Origin: Termitomyces sp. T153
Lineage: Eukaryota > Basidiomycota > Agaricomycetes > Agaricales > Lyophyllaceae
DNA: 64,000 bases
Reading direction: 5' to 3'
NCBI GenBank assembly: GCA_018296165.2
Contig: JACKQL020000047.1
Location: 1 to 64,000, forward strand
The translations under genes and the position numbers were made by a program. This document shows, piece by piece, positions 11,854 through 23,825 of this stretch. Positions within the stretch are counted from its first letter, which is position 1. Each line of letters opens with the position of its first letter. Under the pieces are notes generated by a model. That model saw only the letters and a list, made by a program, of their open reading frames with translations, ran no database searches and was not told the DNA's origin.

Positions 11854-12090
11854 GGTTTGCACCAACTTGACATATTTACAATTTCTATAATTCTGCGCCA
11901 CGAAATGATTCTTATGGCACTATCCTCCCTGGTTAACCTTGGTTAAATTCTTTCAATCTCGTTTGAAATATACTAGAAGCCTTCAAGACGACCAACGACC
12001 TTCAATATAAAAAGAAAAAAGAAATGTACGTATAATGATCATGTCCCGTCCGAACTTATTCCACGTATACAGCCAGCAAAGAAATACTTA

Positions 12091-13757
12091 TTAATTCTTC
12101 CTCAACGTCTTGGTACTCAAATAATCCAAAATCCTGTCCAACATGACATTCCCGCCAAGCCTCCTAATTTCCTCCCTAATTTGACCCTCAATCTTAGCAA
12201 GAACGCCAAGCGTATACTCAAATGATTTCGTCTTCGTACGCATATATTCGATGACGTGCTTTTTCAGATCAAATGCTTCCGAGCGCTTTTGAAGTACATC
12301 TGCCATGATCATATGCGAAGAAATGAGCGCTAGTGAGAGAGTTGAGGATCTATAAGGAAAACGCACTGAGCACTTGGCGATCTGTTGGGTCCGCGTGGAT
12401 GCTGTGTATGACAGGGAATGAGAACTTTCCCTCTGTTAGGTCTTCAGCAAATCCCTTGTTCTGCGTGTACTATGGAAATGTCAATATCAATCTAACATTT
12501 GTTGAACGTTTGAACGGGGATTGAAATTAATGAAACGTCCCATGCCAATAGATACCATCGGTATATATCGTAGGAGAACAAGCCACGATACTAGGATTCC
12601 AAAACGAGGAAGGAAGAGACAAAGAGTAAAAGTTTAACGATTGACTCCTGAGTTGAACGTACCTCCGTCCCGCACAAATTCATAAAATCGTCTCTGATCT
12701 GAAAATAGATCCCAACGAGGTTAACGAGCGGTATATAATTCCTATGACACCGGCCCGGTATGTCGTACTCAATATATCTTGAGATTAGAAGAAGAAAAAA
12801 CATACACCTCGACGTTATTTGTAGAACACATCACCATTAGTTTGATACCAATACGAAGAAGGCCGCCTGTCTCTTGATTTGTACAATAACAAAAGGAAAA
12901 GTGTTGACATTCAGCATCGGACGAATCAGGGATGAAAGAAGAACGGCGTACTGTTGTTCACCATGGAGATGTATTCTTCTTCAGTTGGGCATTGGAGCGA
13001 ATCACGCCAGTAGAGCTCGAGGCCCTGTCCACGATGGAGGGCTAGGAGCTCCTCTGTATTCGGAGAACAAAAAATCAGTTAGAATGTCGTCCTGAGAAGG
13101 CCAGGAGACCAGGAGGGTAGGAGATACGCACCAGTGACGATAGCGTCGAACTTTCGTCCTTGACCACCAGTCTCGGCTTCGGAAGTGTTGAGAGAAAAGA
13201 GTTCTTGATACGCAAGAAAGAACACGTAGTTGGCTGTGTTGATCGTTTGTGGGATGCCATAAATCTTGTGTGCAACTACGTGCCCGAGAAAGAAAATGAC
13301 GCTGGCCTATCAGATACAAGGGGATGGAGTGGAGTGTGCTGAAGGAGTGACGTACCGGGTTGGCCGCGACGTAGTTGTGAGTCGTCCTCAATGTCGTCAA
13401 CGCTGTATAAGCAACTGATAAGGATTGAAGACCCGCGGGAAGCCAAGGAGAAGGATATACAGCAGGCTAGCGTTATGCAACATGTTCACGAGACGAGTAA
13501 TGATTGCGAGTTTGGGCGCAGGGACGTCGAGCCAGAGGTTGAATGCCTCAACAAGTTTGCTGCGAATCTCTTTCCCTTTTATGGACAGGACATACGTGTA
13601 GGGCTCTAGTAAAATCTTTCCCCGACGTTGGTCAATCAAGAATCACGAAAATTGGCGATAGATAATGGATCAAAAGATGACTTACAGATTCACTTTGGGA
13701 AGACCAGGCAGACATAGAGACGAGCTGGGCAGAGAGGTTCTCGTATTCGATAGCCAT
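12091..13757 (-). CDS. Geranylgeranyl diphosphate synthase (9 exons, 325 aa, intact)
   Basis: Makes GGPP from FPP and IPP, the precursor for protein prenylation, carotenoids and diterpenes. Exons on the minus strand: 13757-13686, 13615-13461, 13402-13356, 13275-13132, 13053-12952, 12872-12806, 12741-12663, 12469-12367 and 12299-12091. They total 978 nt and stay in frame, with GT..AG at every junction. Residues 78-82 are DDIED, the first aspartate-rich motif, followed by [18 protein letters not shown] lies in exon 5. Residues 213-217 are DDFMN, the second motif, typical of GGPP rather than FPP synthases. [20 protein letters not shown] is in exon 8. The start at MAIEYENL is the only one that fits exon 1. 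A TATAAATA lies about 36 bp upstream (13793-13800). No stop or frameshift: this gene looks alive amid dead transposons. Confidence 0.95.
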
Positions 13758-14009
13758 GGGGTACCGGTGATTTGACACGAGTAAAACAGAGATATTTATA
13801 TGAAAAGACCAGATCCAGATCGCAGGCACCTTTTATCTATGTAGATTCATGGTCGAAGTCATAGTGGCGACGTTGGTACCCGAAGATACCGCATGGGTTC
13901 ACGCCATGCATGATCGTCGAACAACCTGACTTGGCTGATACGGTCATACATTGAATAGTTGATCGATGGTCAAGCACTAGATCCATTTGGGGTTAGAAGG
14001 CAACAGTGG

Positions 14010-14286
14010 TCAGGTACTCCAGATCTTCTTGCAGGTTTCAAGTGCGATATACAGATGCCTGGCCTCGTAACCGAGCAAGAATTTTCTTATGGTAGAGGGT
14101 CGGTCTCGGATCTCCTCCGGAGGGAGGTTTGAATAGATCTTAGTCAACTTCTTTCGCAGCTTAGAGAGAATAGATGTGTCAAACTGACCCCCACCAGTGC
14201 AGCCATTTTCGGACTTTCTGCCTTTTTGGTTGTCTGATATGCGCGATGCCGAGCTTGCCGAATTTGTGGACGGTCGACGGGGTCAT
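14010..14286 (-). other. Open frame without ATG, possible terminal exon
   Basis: On the minus strand a 91-codon open frame runs from about 14286 to a TGA at 14010-14012. It includes SILSKLRKKLTKIYSNLPPE and FLLGYEARHLYIALETCKK. It has host-like CpG content and a charged helical look, and could be a last exon or a gene relic. No Met start and no family recognised. It lies upstream of the GGPP synthase gene on the same strand. Confidence 0.3.
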
Positions 14287-15371
14287 TTTAGTACCACAAA
14301 GTGTCAAATAAAGACAGAGCCACGATCAGAATGAAAAGAGTGAGAAAATCCATGGTGGCGAAAACTGAGCAAGTTCAGGGGTCGTGATAGAGATTTCATT
14401 GATAGAATGAGCGGCGCGTGTCAGACTACCTCAACGACCTCATATGGAATTGAAGCCGTGAGACAGAGAGTTTGTTGATGAAATCCGTGGAGATGGACTG
14501 CTCCAGAGGCTTAAGGAAACCATATATGCATAAGCCTTGTGAGTGGAATGTTTGATGCGAGCGCAGAGATCGCAAGGAAGAGACCATTAGGGGATTGTAA
14601 CGTCGGAAGCCGGGCCGGGAAATATCGCGGTTGTCATATGGTGGCAGTGACTCCTTCCCATCAATGAACCTTATTTTGCTGTCAGCGTGGACGTCTGCTT
14701 TTGCCAGTTGGACTTATTGGAATGACAGGGACAAACGAAACGAAAACTTAACACAGACCAACTTCGCAGCCCTTGTTTGAGCTGAAGCATGGAATCCTAA
14801 GCATTAGAACCCAGACCTCTAAGGCGAACACTAATCAAACCCAAACTTAACTTTGACGGTTAACACACTCATGCTGGTGCATTTTTGAGTGATTGTTTAC
14901 ACTTCGTGTTTGGCCACCTGGCATGGTCGATTTGTCCAACCTCGCATGGTTCCATTGTCTAACTCGATCCCATCAATGAACTTTATCTTCAATAAACCTG
15001 ATCTGGGCGATCTGTCTTATTCAATCCACCAATGATAGAACTCTTCCCTTTCGGATCATCGGGATAACGGCTCCAAAAGCCGTAGTCACTTAAAATAGAA
15101 TTAATGATGTCAAATCATGGAATCGCCTGGCCGATAAAAAACACAGAGTAACAAGTCTACATGAACACAGTTTCACGAATGTAAGACTACTGTAACTCTA
15201 AGTCTTGAATTGGATCAGCTAAGTTGCATGATTATGCCCAGTCATGGCAATTGCCACACTCTGCATGTTTATTCTTTGCCTGACATGACTTCAAAATACT
15301 GCCTCCTCGAGGATGACCTTAACAGGCTCCATCAAGCATTGACTCCTTAACCAACCCTTCTGTTCATGCTG
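14287..15371. other. Intergenic, no gene seen
   Basis: No open frame of note, no repeat and no transposon motif. CpG content drops towards 15.2 kb, marking the edge of the host island. Confidence 0.5.
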
Positions 15372-15893
15372 AATTTGTTCCTTACTGTCCAAGAAGAAAG
15401 AAAGGCAAGTTTGTGTCAGGAGACTATTTTCCACATCTTCAATCTGTCAAGATGTCATTGAGTAGGGATAGGAGCTACCAGACATACATATTCTATGCCT
15501 GATTCCCTTGGAAATGCTACTTTGCTACAAACAATATAGAACACCAATTTGTTCCTTACTGTCCAAGAAGAAAGAAAGGCAAGTTTGTGTCAGGAGACTA
15601 TTTTCCACATCTTCAATCTGTCAAGATGTCATTGAGTAGGGATAGGAGCTACCAGACATACATATTCTATGCCTGATTCCCTTGGAAATGCTACTTTGCT
15701 ACAAACAATATAGAACACCAATTTGTTCCTTACTGTCCAAGAAGAAAGAAAGGTGAGTTTGTGTCAGAGTACCCTTATTTTCCACATCTTCAATCTGTCA
15801 AGATGTCATTGAGTAGGGGTAGGAGCTACCAGGCATACACATTCTATGCCTGATTCCCTTGGAAATGCTACTTTGCTACAAAAAATATAGAAA
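15372..15893. repeat. 174-bp tandem repeat, three units
   Basis: Units start at about 15373, 15547 and 15721. The first two appear identical by eye over 174 bp; the third differs at about a dozen sites and degenerates at its end. Each unit contains TTGTTCCTTACTGTCCAAG and CTTCAATCTGTCAAGATGTC. The period is a multiple of three, but every unit has in-frame stops in the frames checked. Confidence 0.92.
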
Positions 15894-16459
15894 AAACTCT
15901 TAAATATAACTGATTGCATTGGAGATGATAATCATACATTATTTTCCCTTGCTTAGTACTTACTATCTGGATATGGTGAGGTTCAAAATATTTGGAAGGT
16001 TTACAAATAGAATTATCCAAGCTAAATGCCTTCTTGAACAAATAGAAATCTGTAGATCCTACTTTTCTCAGTCTAATATTCTGAATATATTATACTGCTA
16101 TTCATTGTACAATATTGACAGAGGACTTTGAGACAAGATTTATTGAAGAAGATTTAAGAAACAGGACAAATAACAGTCCTTGTAACCAGTCTTTGACTTT
16201 CTGCCTTCAACTTATTGATAAAGTAGCAGACACACTCTGTTTGGGTAGACTTGTAGCATCAGCAGTTTGTTTGATGATTGTCTACCTAAAGTATCTGTTT
16301 GCTATTTCCTCATGTTGAGTGTTGGGATGATCAACCTGTTTCTGCACTGCTATCTGTGGCACCTCTTTCAGAATGATTCTGCTTGATGGGGCATTGATTA
16401 GCTCTGGGTTAAAACTGGTGGGACTGGTGCTTGAATCAACATTTTCATAAGGGAGACTC
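15894..16459. other. AT-rich unassigned stretch
   Basis: Low CpG, only short frames (up to 70 codons), no recognisable motif. Likely transposon debris. Confidence 0.4.
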
Positions 16460-16640
16460 CTGGAGGTTATGGCTCAATCACCCAGCTAGCAGAGGGAGAT
16501 CCAAAGAGAACAAGTCTGGAGAAATCTCTAGGCTAGACAGAACACTTCATATCTAGAAGCATGGGAAACAACTGTACAAAACAACAAAAAAGGTTCACTC
16601 CTAAGTCAGCAGGTGGAGATCCAAAAATAGCAGTAAGAAA
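16460..16640 (-). repeat. Family-1-like LTR fragment
   Basis: CTGGAGGTTATGGCTCAATC...CCAAAGAGAACAAGTCTGG, then CATGGGAAACAACTGTACA, parallels the LTR of copy C (32939-33369) in order and spacing on the minus strand. Both ends are missing. Confidence 0.65.
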
Positions 16641-16719
16641 CTCTGAAAATGAGAATAAGTGATGGCATGCAAATGGTCATTGACATGTCATAAGGTTATG
16701 TGTTTTGACATATTAAGTA

Positions 16720-17490
16720 ATCAGAAGGCCCTTGGCCCTGCTAGTTCTTCCTGTGACTTCTTCATCCTATTTACAAACTGATTCATTGATCCATTGTCTG
16801 AAGGTGACAGTTGAGGATCAAAGCCCAGGTGATAATGTTAGTCAGTGTCCAAGTCAAATGAATTTATCTGAATGGAAACATGAACATGGCTGCTGTACTG
16901 GAATTTCACATATAAGAGTTCATCCCAATCATCCTGGCTTTCATTATTGAACAGACAGAGGTACTGCTCCAGTTCTGGGTTTTACATGTTCCATCTGTCT
17001 ATCTGACTGAGGATGATAGGCTGTAGTCATGTCAAGTTTCACTCCTTTTTTCAGGTGAATTTGGCCCTGAACTGGAGTTCTTGATCAGAGATGCATCTGT
17101 TAGGCAAGCCATGGAGCTTCCAGGCACTCTTCTGATACAGACTGGCCACTTCCAAGGCAGAACAGTATCACTTGAGGAAATCTTATAGACTTCTGTAGAA
17201 ACACCTGTTAAAAACATGTTAAATAATTCCTGATAAGTATTTCTCTAGAAAATCTCAAAAAATATCTCCTAATTGGGAAATTTTGAAAGGTACATCTGAA
17301 GAAAACCTGTTGGAAATCACTTCACCTGTTTTTAACAGGTGTTGCTGCAGAATGCTACAAGATTTCCTCAAGTGTAGTGTGAGTAGGGATGATGTGGGCC
17401 CTCTTATCTAAGAGGTCCACCATCATTATAAATGCATTATATCCATGAGCATTTGGGAGCTCTATGATGACATTCATAGAAACAACATTT
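16720..17490 (-). pseudogene. Integrase fragment of a Ty3/gypsy element (copy G), split by a MITE
   Basis: Read on the minus strand the segment follows copy C from the FVDQM-like block (about 16770), through the NQELEQYL region (16960) and the VKLH/T.AYH block (17030), to the catalytic VVDL segment (17405-17450). The match is interrupted at 17168-17374 by an inverted-repeat element. Stops are frequent. Ends about 17490, where homology stops. Confidence 0.7.
17168..17374. mobile_element. MITE-like element with ~45-bp terminal inverted repeats
   Basis: The left end CACTTGAGGAAATCTTATAG mirrors the right end, whose complement begins CACTTGAGGAAATCTTGTAG. The inverted match continues to CACCTGTTAAAAA on both sides, about 45 bp with roughly six mismatches. 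TA flanks both ends (17166-17167 and 17375-17376), and removing the element restores the integrase order seen in copy C (CAAGGCAGA...GTGTGGGTAG). 207 bp, no coding capacity. Class unclear; TA duplication would fit a Tc1/mariner-type helper. Confidence 0.8.
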
Positions 17491-18239
17491 GTGAGCTGAC
17501 AAAATGGAGAGAGGATGAAGATTGCACATGGAAAGCTGATGTTGGAGCTTGGTGGAGAGGCAGAGACTGCAGGAGCTTGTGTACAGTTGATATTTTCCCA
17601 ATGCATCACATTATAATGCATAAATGTCATAATACATAAGCAATTCATGGAACCATTGTGGGACCCACACAAATGAGCTTAAAATGGTGTAACAGATTAT
17701 ACAGACTCTAAGTGGACTATATAAGTGTACTCTACATTTTACTTATTTTAGTTTATCTTTTATTTATAAATTACCATATTATATTTATGCTATTGATTAT
17801 GTAAGAATACTTTTTCTTGTTTTACACTATGTACAGGTATTCTATTGATTGGGATACTTCTGTATCTGTGTGAACTCAAGACACAAACTGTAACCCAGTT
17901 ACATTTTGTTGAAGTACCCAAAGAAAACTGAGCATTTTCCATTCAAAGCTAAATCAGCTTCAACATCAGCTTTGTAAAAACTTCAATCCAAGAACCATGT
18001 TGGCCACATTGGCATGGGATCACACACTGTACTCATGCAACTTGGACAGGGCAATCATGTCATCCTGGGAAGTGATCAGCAGTTGTCATCAATAATGACT
18101 GAACTGGCCTCCACACCATCCAATGGGTAGCAAGAGGAGGTGGGACTGAGGAGGGCATAACTCCCACTGGTTGAGACATGCCTGGTGGGATGTCTAAGAT
18201 AGCTCCCCAGATTAGTACTGGCAGAGATTAGAGCTTCAG
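17491..18239. other. AT-rich stretch, nothing recognised
   Basis: Contains T-rich runs and short frames only. Confidence 0.4.
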
Positions 18240-18780
18240 CCACCAACCAGGGCTGGACAAGAGAAAGCAAGCAGAGTTGATGAATGTGAACAAACTGTGG
18301 ATTGTGAATCCATCGCCCTTCAGGGCAGGAGCACCAGGAACAGCTGGAGTTACTTGAAGAAGAACCCAAGAGCAATTGGTAGACAAATCATGGAGACTAC
18401 TAATGGAATCAACTCCATTGACAGAATGCAGACCATCCCAGAGTGGGGGATGGCAAACTTGGGTGGCACAGCAACCTACTGTGGTTGAGAACATCTCAGA
18501 TGAGGAAGAAGATGAAAGGTATATCCATACTATGGATTATACAGATTGAACTCATCTTAAAAAACCATACAGAAGTTGTAAAGGATAGTACCAAAGCAAG
18601 ACTGAAGTTATATGTGGAGAATCATATTCAGTCACTGAAGTCACAAGGTGGGACTGTCCCCATGAGTGAGACCAATGTAATGGGTTGTACACTTACACCT
18701 GTTGCACTAGCAATGCTAACTTATATCACTGTATATTATGTAAGACAACATCTTGTATTCACAGTGTACCTGGTCTAATC
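18240..18780 (+). pseudogene. Remnant of an unrecognised transposon-associated protein (copy 1 of 3)
   Basis: Broken frames read TVVENISDEEEDERYIHTMD (about 18480-18540), then STKARLKLYVENHIQSLKSQ and G. The same acidic patch followed by a S-K-A-x-L-x-LYV-x-x-H-x-x-x-L-x-S-x-G block occurs at 26640-26830. A diverged version of the helical block occurs on the minus strand near 50400-50520. Function unknown. Confidence 0.4.
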
Positions 18781-19233
18781 CAATGATTCAGTCTGATTCA
18801 GCTACTATGTGAACCACACAGGATTGTTCTATTTGTAGCCAACAGCTACATTTTTTTGAATCTTCTGCTATCAGCTTTAGACTCTGGCTCTCATTACCAC
18901 TCTAGGCAGCCACTCTCAAAACTCTCTCTGCTTTTGATTCTATCTTGGCCAAATCAAGACTGTACACATTGCAAACTCAGGCAATCAGCCACCTGGCTTT
19001 ATAGAACCAGGGGATGGACCCCAGGCCAGTGCAAACACCTTCAGTGTCAATATGCCAACTCCCAAAATAGGATGATAAGGCATCTTGCAATCTCAGAAAG
19101 AGCTTTGGAATGCCAGGTGGACTATCTGTAGCACAGATGAAGTCAATTTATATGCATCTGGAGCATTGCTTCCAATAATGCAGCTGCCATTGCTGCTTGG
19201 CTTTGTCTGAGAGCAGTATGCCTCCCCTGGGGA
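18781..19233. other. Unassigned stretch
   Basis: A 91-codon open frame (18856-19131) is present but has no recognisable motif and sits in CpG-poor DNA. I see no support for a gene. Confidence 0.35.
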
Positions 19234-19602
19234 TGTAAGGGCAACCTCTGGAGCAGCAGATTGGAGTCATGCAGCTAGCAGAGGGGAATCTGAAGTATAT
19301 TAGTGGAGTAGATAATGATACAATCAGTAACTAATCACCTAGCAAAGGGGAATCTGAAGAGAACAAGTCTAAGGATCCCTGTTGCTTGGTGCGGCACATC
19401 AGCAGGTGGCAGAGGTGTGGGAACTACTGTACAGATGACTGGAGCTACTCCTAACCATAGGGCAATGATTGCTGAGGTAATACAGAGAACTCCACAGTGT
19501 TCCAGAGATCTCTAGGGTTCTAGAAAGAGCCCCGGAGACATTGAACAAGCTGCAGAGGTGCTGGAACAAGTTGTGGAGGTTAGAAATGGAAGTCCCCTGA
19601 CA
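19234..19602 (-). repeat. 3' LTR of copy B
   Basis: 369 bp, TGTAAGGGCAACC...AGTCCCCTGACA as written on the plus strand. The complement of the polypurine tract (TCACCCCTCCTCTAG) follows directly. Contains AGAACAAGTCT, the complement of the putative transcript start motif. Confidence 0.92.
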
Positions 19603-22600
19603 TCACCCCTCCTCTAGTATGCAGCGTCTTGATGTGTGGGGTAAAAGAAGTCCCTGATTGCTTGGTCAGCCAGTGAGATAGGGCAGATCCCTTGTATAGC
19701 ATGCAGGGCCTCTAGCTGTCTCTAGTAGAACTCCTTGATAAGTCCAGGGGCATGTACATTCTCCCATGGCTCCCAGGAGATATCCTTGATCCTGTAGCCT
19801 TTCTACTTCACCTTGTATTGTAGTCATTTCTGGAATAAATGGCTATCCAGGATTTCTTCCACCTCATATTCCTTGTTGTCATTGATCACCATGGAGGGTG
19901 GCAGAGGTGGCAGATGACATCCTGGAATAGGATCCTTAGGAGCCAGAGTTAGTTTGACTATGTTGAACACTGGATGAAGCTGGCACATCTCTGCAGGGAG
20001 CCAGAGTTAATAGGCCAAGAGTCCTACCTGTCATTCTACTATGAAAGGCTCCAACTGCCAGTGCAATAGCTTTTTTGAGGGCAAGGTAGTTGTAATGTCA
20101 GAGGCATCCAGGTAGACTTGATCTCCATGCTGATATTTGCGCTCTAGGGTCCTCCCATAGTTGTAGTATTGCACTATGTCATCCTTTGCCTTTGCCAGTG
20201 CTGCCTTCTCCTACAACCTCCTCATCTGGTCCACAAATTTGTTTACTGCCTTGTTCTCTGAGGGCTGGGCCCAGGGTTCGAAACCCATGCATGGATGCTG
20301 TCCTGTGTCAAGGAAGAATGGGGAAAACTGGGTGGATGGGTAAATGTGGTTATTGTATTGTAATTTGGTGTTAGGGAGGAGTTTGTCCAAGTCATCTTGG
20401 CATTTGTTGCAAAAGAAGTGAAGATACTGCTCTAACTCCTGGTTTATGCATTCTGTCTGGCCATCAGACTGCGGGTGGTAGGCAGTAGTGGTGTGGAGCT
20501 TCACTCCAAGCAGTCAGTAGAGCTTTTGGATGAACTCTGCCATGAATTATGGTCCCCAATCTGAGATGTAGGAATTGGAGAGGCCATGGAGCTTCCAGAC
20601 ATTTCTCCGGTACAGGTTTGCAGTGCCCATGGTGGAGCAGGTGGTGTGGGTCAGAATGAAGTGTGCTTACTTGCCATATAGGTCTACTATGACTATGATT
20701 GCATCATAACCATGGGCATCAGGGAGCTCTACAATGAAGTCCACAGATGCCACACTCCATTGTTCTATGGGCACAGGTAGCAGGTGTAACTGTCCATAGA
20801 GGAGTAGGCACTGGGGCTTGGTCCAGAGGCAGAGATCACAGGTACTAGTGTAGGACCCAATATACTGGGACATCTGGGACCACCAGTAATTTCACAATAC
20901 TAGCTCCAGTGTCTTCCACTGTCCAGGGTGCCCTGCAATGTGGGAGTTGTGGTGTTGCTCTACAATCCTCTGACAGAGCTCTGGAATGTTGGGGATGTAG
21001 ATACAGTCTTGGAAGGTGAGGATTTTGTCTTGGAGGGCCCATTGCTCAGCATGGACTGCCTTGGCACTAGTAGTATGCCCTGACTTCAGTGTCCAAGCAG
21101 CTCATGCCACCAGCTCCTCCTGCTGACTGTTCCAATTACCCCGCCATATGGCTTGGAGAATGTCTGCTTCAGCTTCCTTAATGGCTATACCCTCCATGGC
21201 TTGGATTGCAAACAATTCAGGGCAGAGGAGCACAATATTGCTGTTATCCCCTTCTCCCATGCTGTGGTCCACTCTCTGAGACAGGGTGTCTGGTTTTCCC
21301 ATGCTCCCACCAGGCTTGTGGTGCAAGGAGAAGTTGAAGTTGGCAAGATAGAGGGACCACCAGGCCTGTTGGTGATTGAGCTTCTTAGCTGTCTGAAAGT
21401 ATTCCAGGTTCTTGTGATCTGTCCAGACCTCAAACTTGTGCTGTGCACCCTCTAGGAAGTGCCACCGCTCCTTGAACAACTGGATGATGGCCAGCATCTG
21501 TTTGTCATGGATCTCATAGTTCTGCTCCACTGCATTCAGGCTCTTGGAGTAAAAGGCCACTGGATGCCACTTCCCATCCTCCAGAGATTGCTGTGAGAGC
21601 ATGGCTCCAGTGGCAAAGTCAGAGCTGTTAGCCTCCACCTGGAAGGGAGAATTGTCATCTGGGAAGAGGAGGACAGGTCTGGAGGTCATAGCACACTTGA
21701 GAGTATCAAAGGCCATTTGCTCTGGAGGTCCCCAACTCTACGGAACATTCTTTTCCATGAGGTCAAATAGTGGATGGTCATGGTGTGAGAAGTCCTGGAT
21801 GAATCTCCAGTAGAAGTTTGCAAAGCCAAGAAATGCCTGCACCTCCTTCTTGTTCTGGGGCTCCAGCCACTCCACCACACCTGCTACCTTCACTGGGTCC
21901 ATCTCTGTAGTTCCATGTGATATGATCAGGCCCAGATACTCAATCTGGGTTTGTTTGAACTTGCACTTCTCTGGCTTGAAGTAGAGCTGGTGCTGGTGGA
22001 GGCATTCTAGGACAAGGCGAGTGATCTGATGGTGTTCCTCCAGTGCTTTGGTATAGATGAGGATGTTGTCATGGTACACACACACTACACCCTCTGCTAT
22101 GAGGTCCCAGAAGATGTTGTTCATCATGTTCTGGAAGGTGGCAGGGCTATTAGTGAGTCTGAAGAACATAACAAGCAGCTTGAACAATCCCCAGTTGGTC
22201 TGGAAGGCAGCCTTCCACTCATCTCCCTCCTAAATGCACATGCTGTTGTAACCCTACTGGACATCCAGCTTAGTGAAGTATTGTGCACCCTGGAGGTTGC
22301 TGATAAGCTCAGAGATGAGGGGGAGAGGGTAATGGTTCTTCACTGTCATGGTGTTGAGTACCTAGTAGTCCTGGACCAGCCAGAGGGAGCCATCCTTCTT
22401 TTTGATGAAGAAGACTGGAGAAGCCATCAGAGACTTGGATGGGCAAATGCAACCAGAGTCTAGGTTCTCCTGCAGGAATGCATTGAAGTCGTCCTGTTTC
22501 CAGGGCATGAGTGGGTAGACCTTACAGCTGGAGATCACCAAGTCTGGTAGTAGTTTGATGGCATAGTCCCACCTCTTATGCTCTAAAAGCAAGTCAAATG

Positions 22601-22725
22601 AAGCTTTGGAGAACACATCCTTGAATGCATGCAGATAGGGAGGCACCACATCCCAGAACTCTCAAGGCATGGCCTTAGCAGCAAATGCCTGAGCCAGCTG
22701 TTGAGACATGGTCTGGCTAGCCCAA
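19603..22725 (-). pseudogene. pol: pol remnant of copy B: RT, RNase H, integrase, chromodomain
   Basis: From 5' to 3' on the minus strand, the pre-RT region (22649-22400) keeps FFIKKKDGSLWLVQDY. RT at 22190-21740 has [15 protein letters not shown] and VCVYHDNILIYTK, so the YxDD box is YHDN. RNase H (21716-21102, 204 codons open) shows FATGAMLSQQSLEDGKWHPV, YEIHDKQMLAI and WTDHKNLEYF. Integrase (about 20960-20200) shows the SYTSTCDLCLWTK zinc ligands, VASVDFIVELPD, and QTECINQELEQYL. The chromodomain lies at about 19893-19710. Stops at several points. Interrupted 5' of RT by the insertion at 22726. Confidence 0.9.
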
Positions 22726-23825
22726 TGATGAGCCCCAGTTATTGCTGAGCACCATTTTTGGCATTCTTTTGGCATTGCAGACTTAGCGGCAGCTGACTAC
22801 TTTGTATTTGACACAAGTCACAACACTCAGCACATGGGACCGAGCCCAAGGGTTGGACCAAAGCATAAGACCCTAGCAACCACGAGACTTATTGAGCACA
22901 AGAAATATCACATGGAGTCTGGAGCTTGGGCCTAGATCATCAAGGCCTAGACCCCCTAGCAATGACTATTAGCGACCCTAGCAATCCTGGCAAACAAAAC
23001 AATGTTCTTCTACCATATATGGACAAATTATCAGACATGTACCTTTTTATTATCAGTTCGTTTGCTAAGCTTACCAACATACTTGAACGGCGTCTACGCT
23101 TCAGGTGTTGACATCAGACTTTTTTTTTGTTTTGGTTTTTGTTAGCAATTAAGCGTTGCCAAGACTTCGCCTAGGATTTTTCACTTAGTTACAGACTGAC
23201 GCCTTGTATGCACCATAAGCACAGTGACAGACGCCGTCGCTAGTAGTACTTATTTGTTTACTTTCACATACTATACTTCAAAACGTATAAATACTGACTG
23301 TACATAGACACTACACATACATATGGAGGAGAGAACAGAGAACCCCCTTCGAAGTCGACTAGCTCTCTCTCTCTCTCTCTCTCTCTCTAAGCCTACCAGC
23401 TTGAGATTACACTTCACCTTTCTTTCCCTTATCCTGTCTTTGACTCCAGCTTAGCGATGAGCCTCCTCAACTTCGACTTCAACTTAGTTTGGTACCAACT
23501 GTGGGTGCCTATTCACGTTAATTCGACTTAGCAATGCTAGCAACTTTGGCTAGTAACTATATCACATTTGTCTCCTAGTTCCCCTCCTTCTTTTACTGTC
23601 TGCTCTTTCCCTACTCTTCTCACCACCATTATGACAACCTCAGCTGGCGATACTGCCTTCTTTCTACTTCGCCCCACATCACAACTTTTGCTCTAGTTCT
23701 CTGGGACGGTTACTGACTCGCCCTCAACTATTAAATTCCTACTGCTAGCTACTCTATCTAGTGACTAGTGTCAGGTCCTCTCTTTAGGTTTTCTGCATGG
23801 CACTAGGCGGCATAGGAGCACATCA
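22726..23825. mobile_element. 1.1-kb insertion with TGATG/CATCA ends, probable solo LTR
   Basis: The segment starts TGATGAGCCCCAG and ends AGGAGCACATCA, giving a 5-bp terminal inverted repeat, and is flanked by CCAA on both sides. Removing it rejoins the coding sequence between the RT linker and protease regions of copy B. Inside are TATAAATACTGACTG near 23286 and a (CT)n run near 23360-23388. It contains many more CG dinucleotides than the host element, so it is younger. No long frame. Length, ends and a TATA in the middle fit a solo LTR of another family; polarity is probably plus, judged from the TATA. Confidence 0.75.
23361..23388. repeat. (CT)n microsatellite
   Basis: About 13 uninterrupted CT units downstream of the TATA-like box of the 1.1-kb insertion. 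Confidence 0.9.

Noticed and set aside
18856..19131. 91-codon plus-strand frame next to copy B
   Set aside because: No motif, CpG-poor context and no support from neighbouring frames.
23488..23507. TGGTACCAACTGTGGGTGCC inside the 1.1-kb insertion, resembling a tRNA-type PBS
   Set aside because: It lies 775 bp from the left end with no LTR end just before it and no internal region after it; the insertion borders are better explained as one unit ending at 23825.
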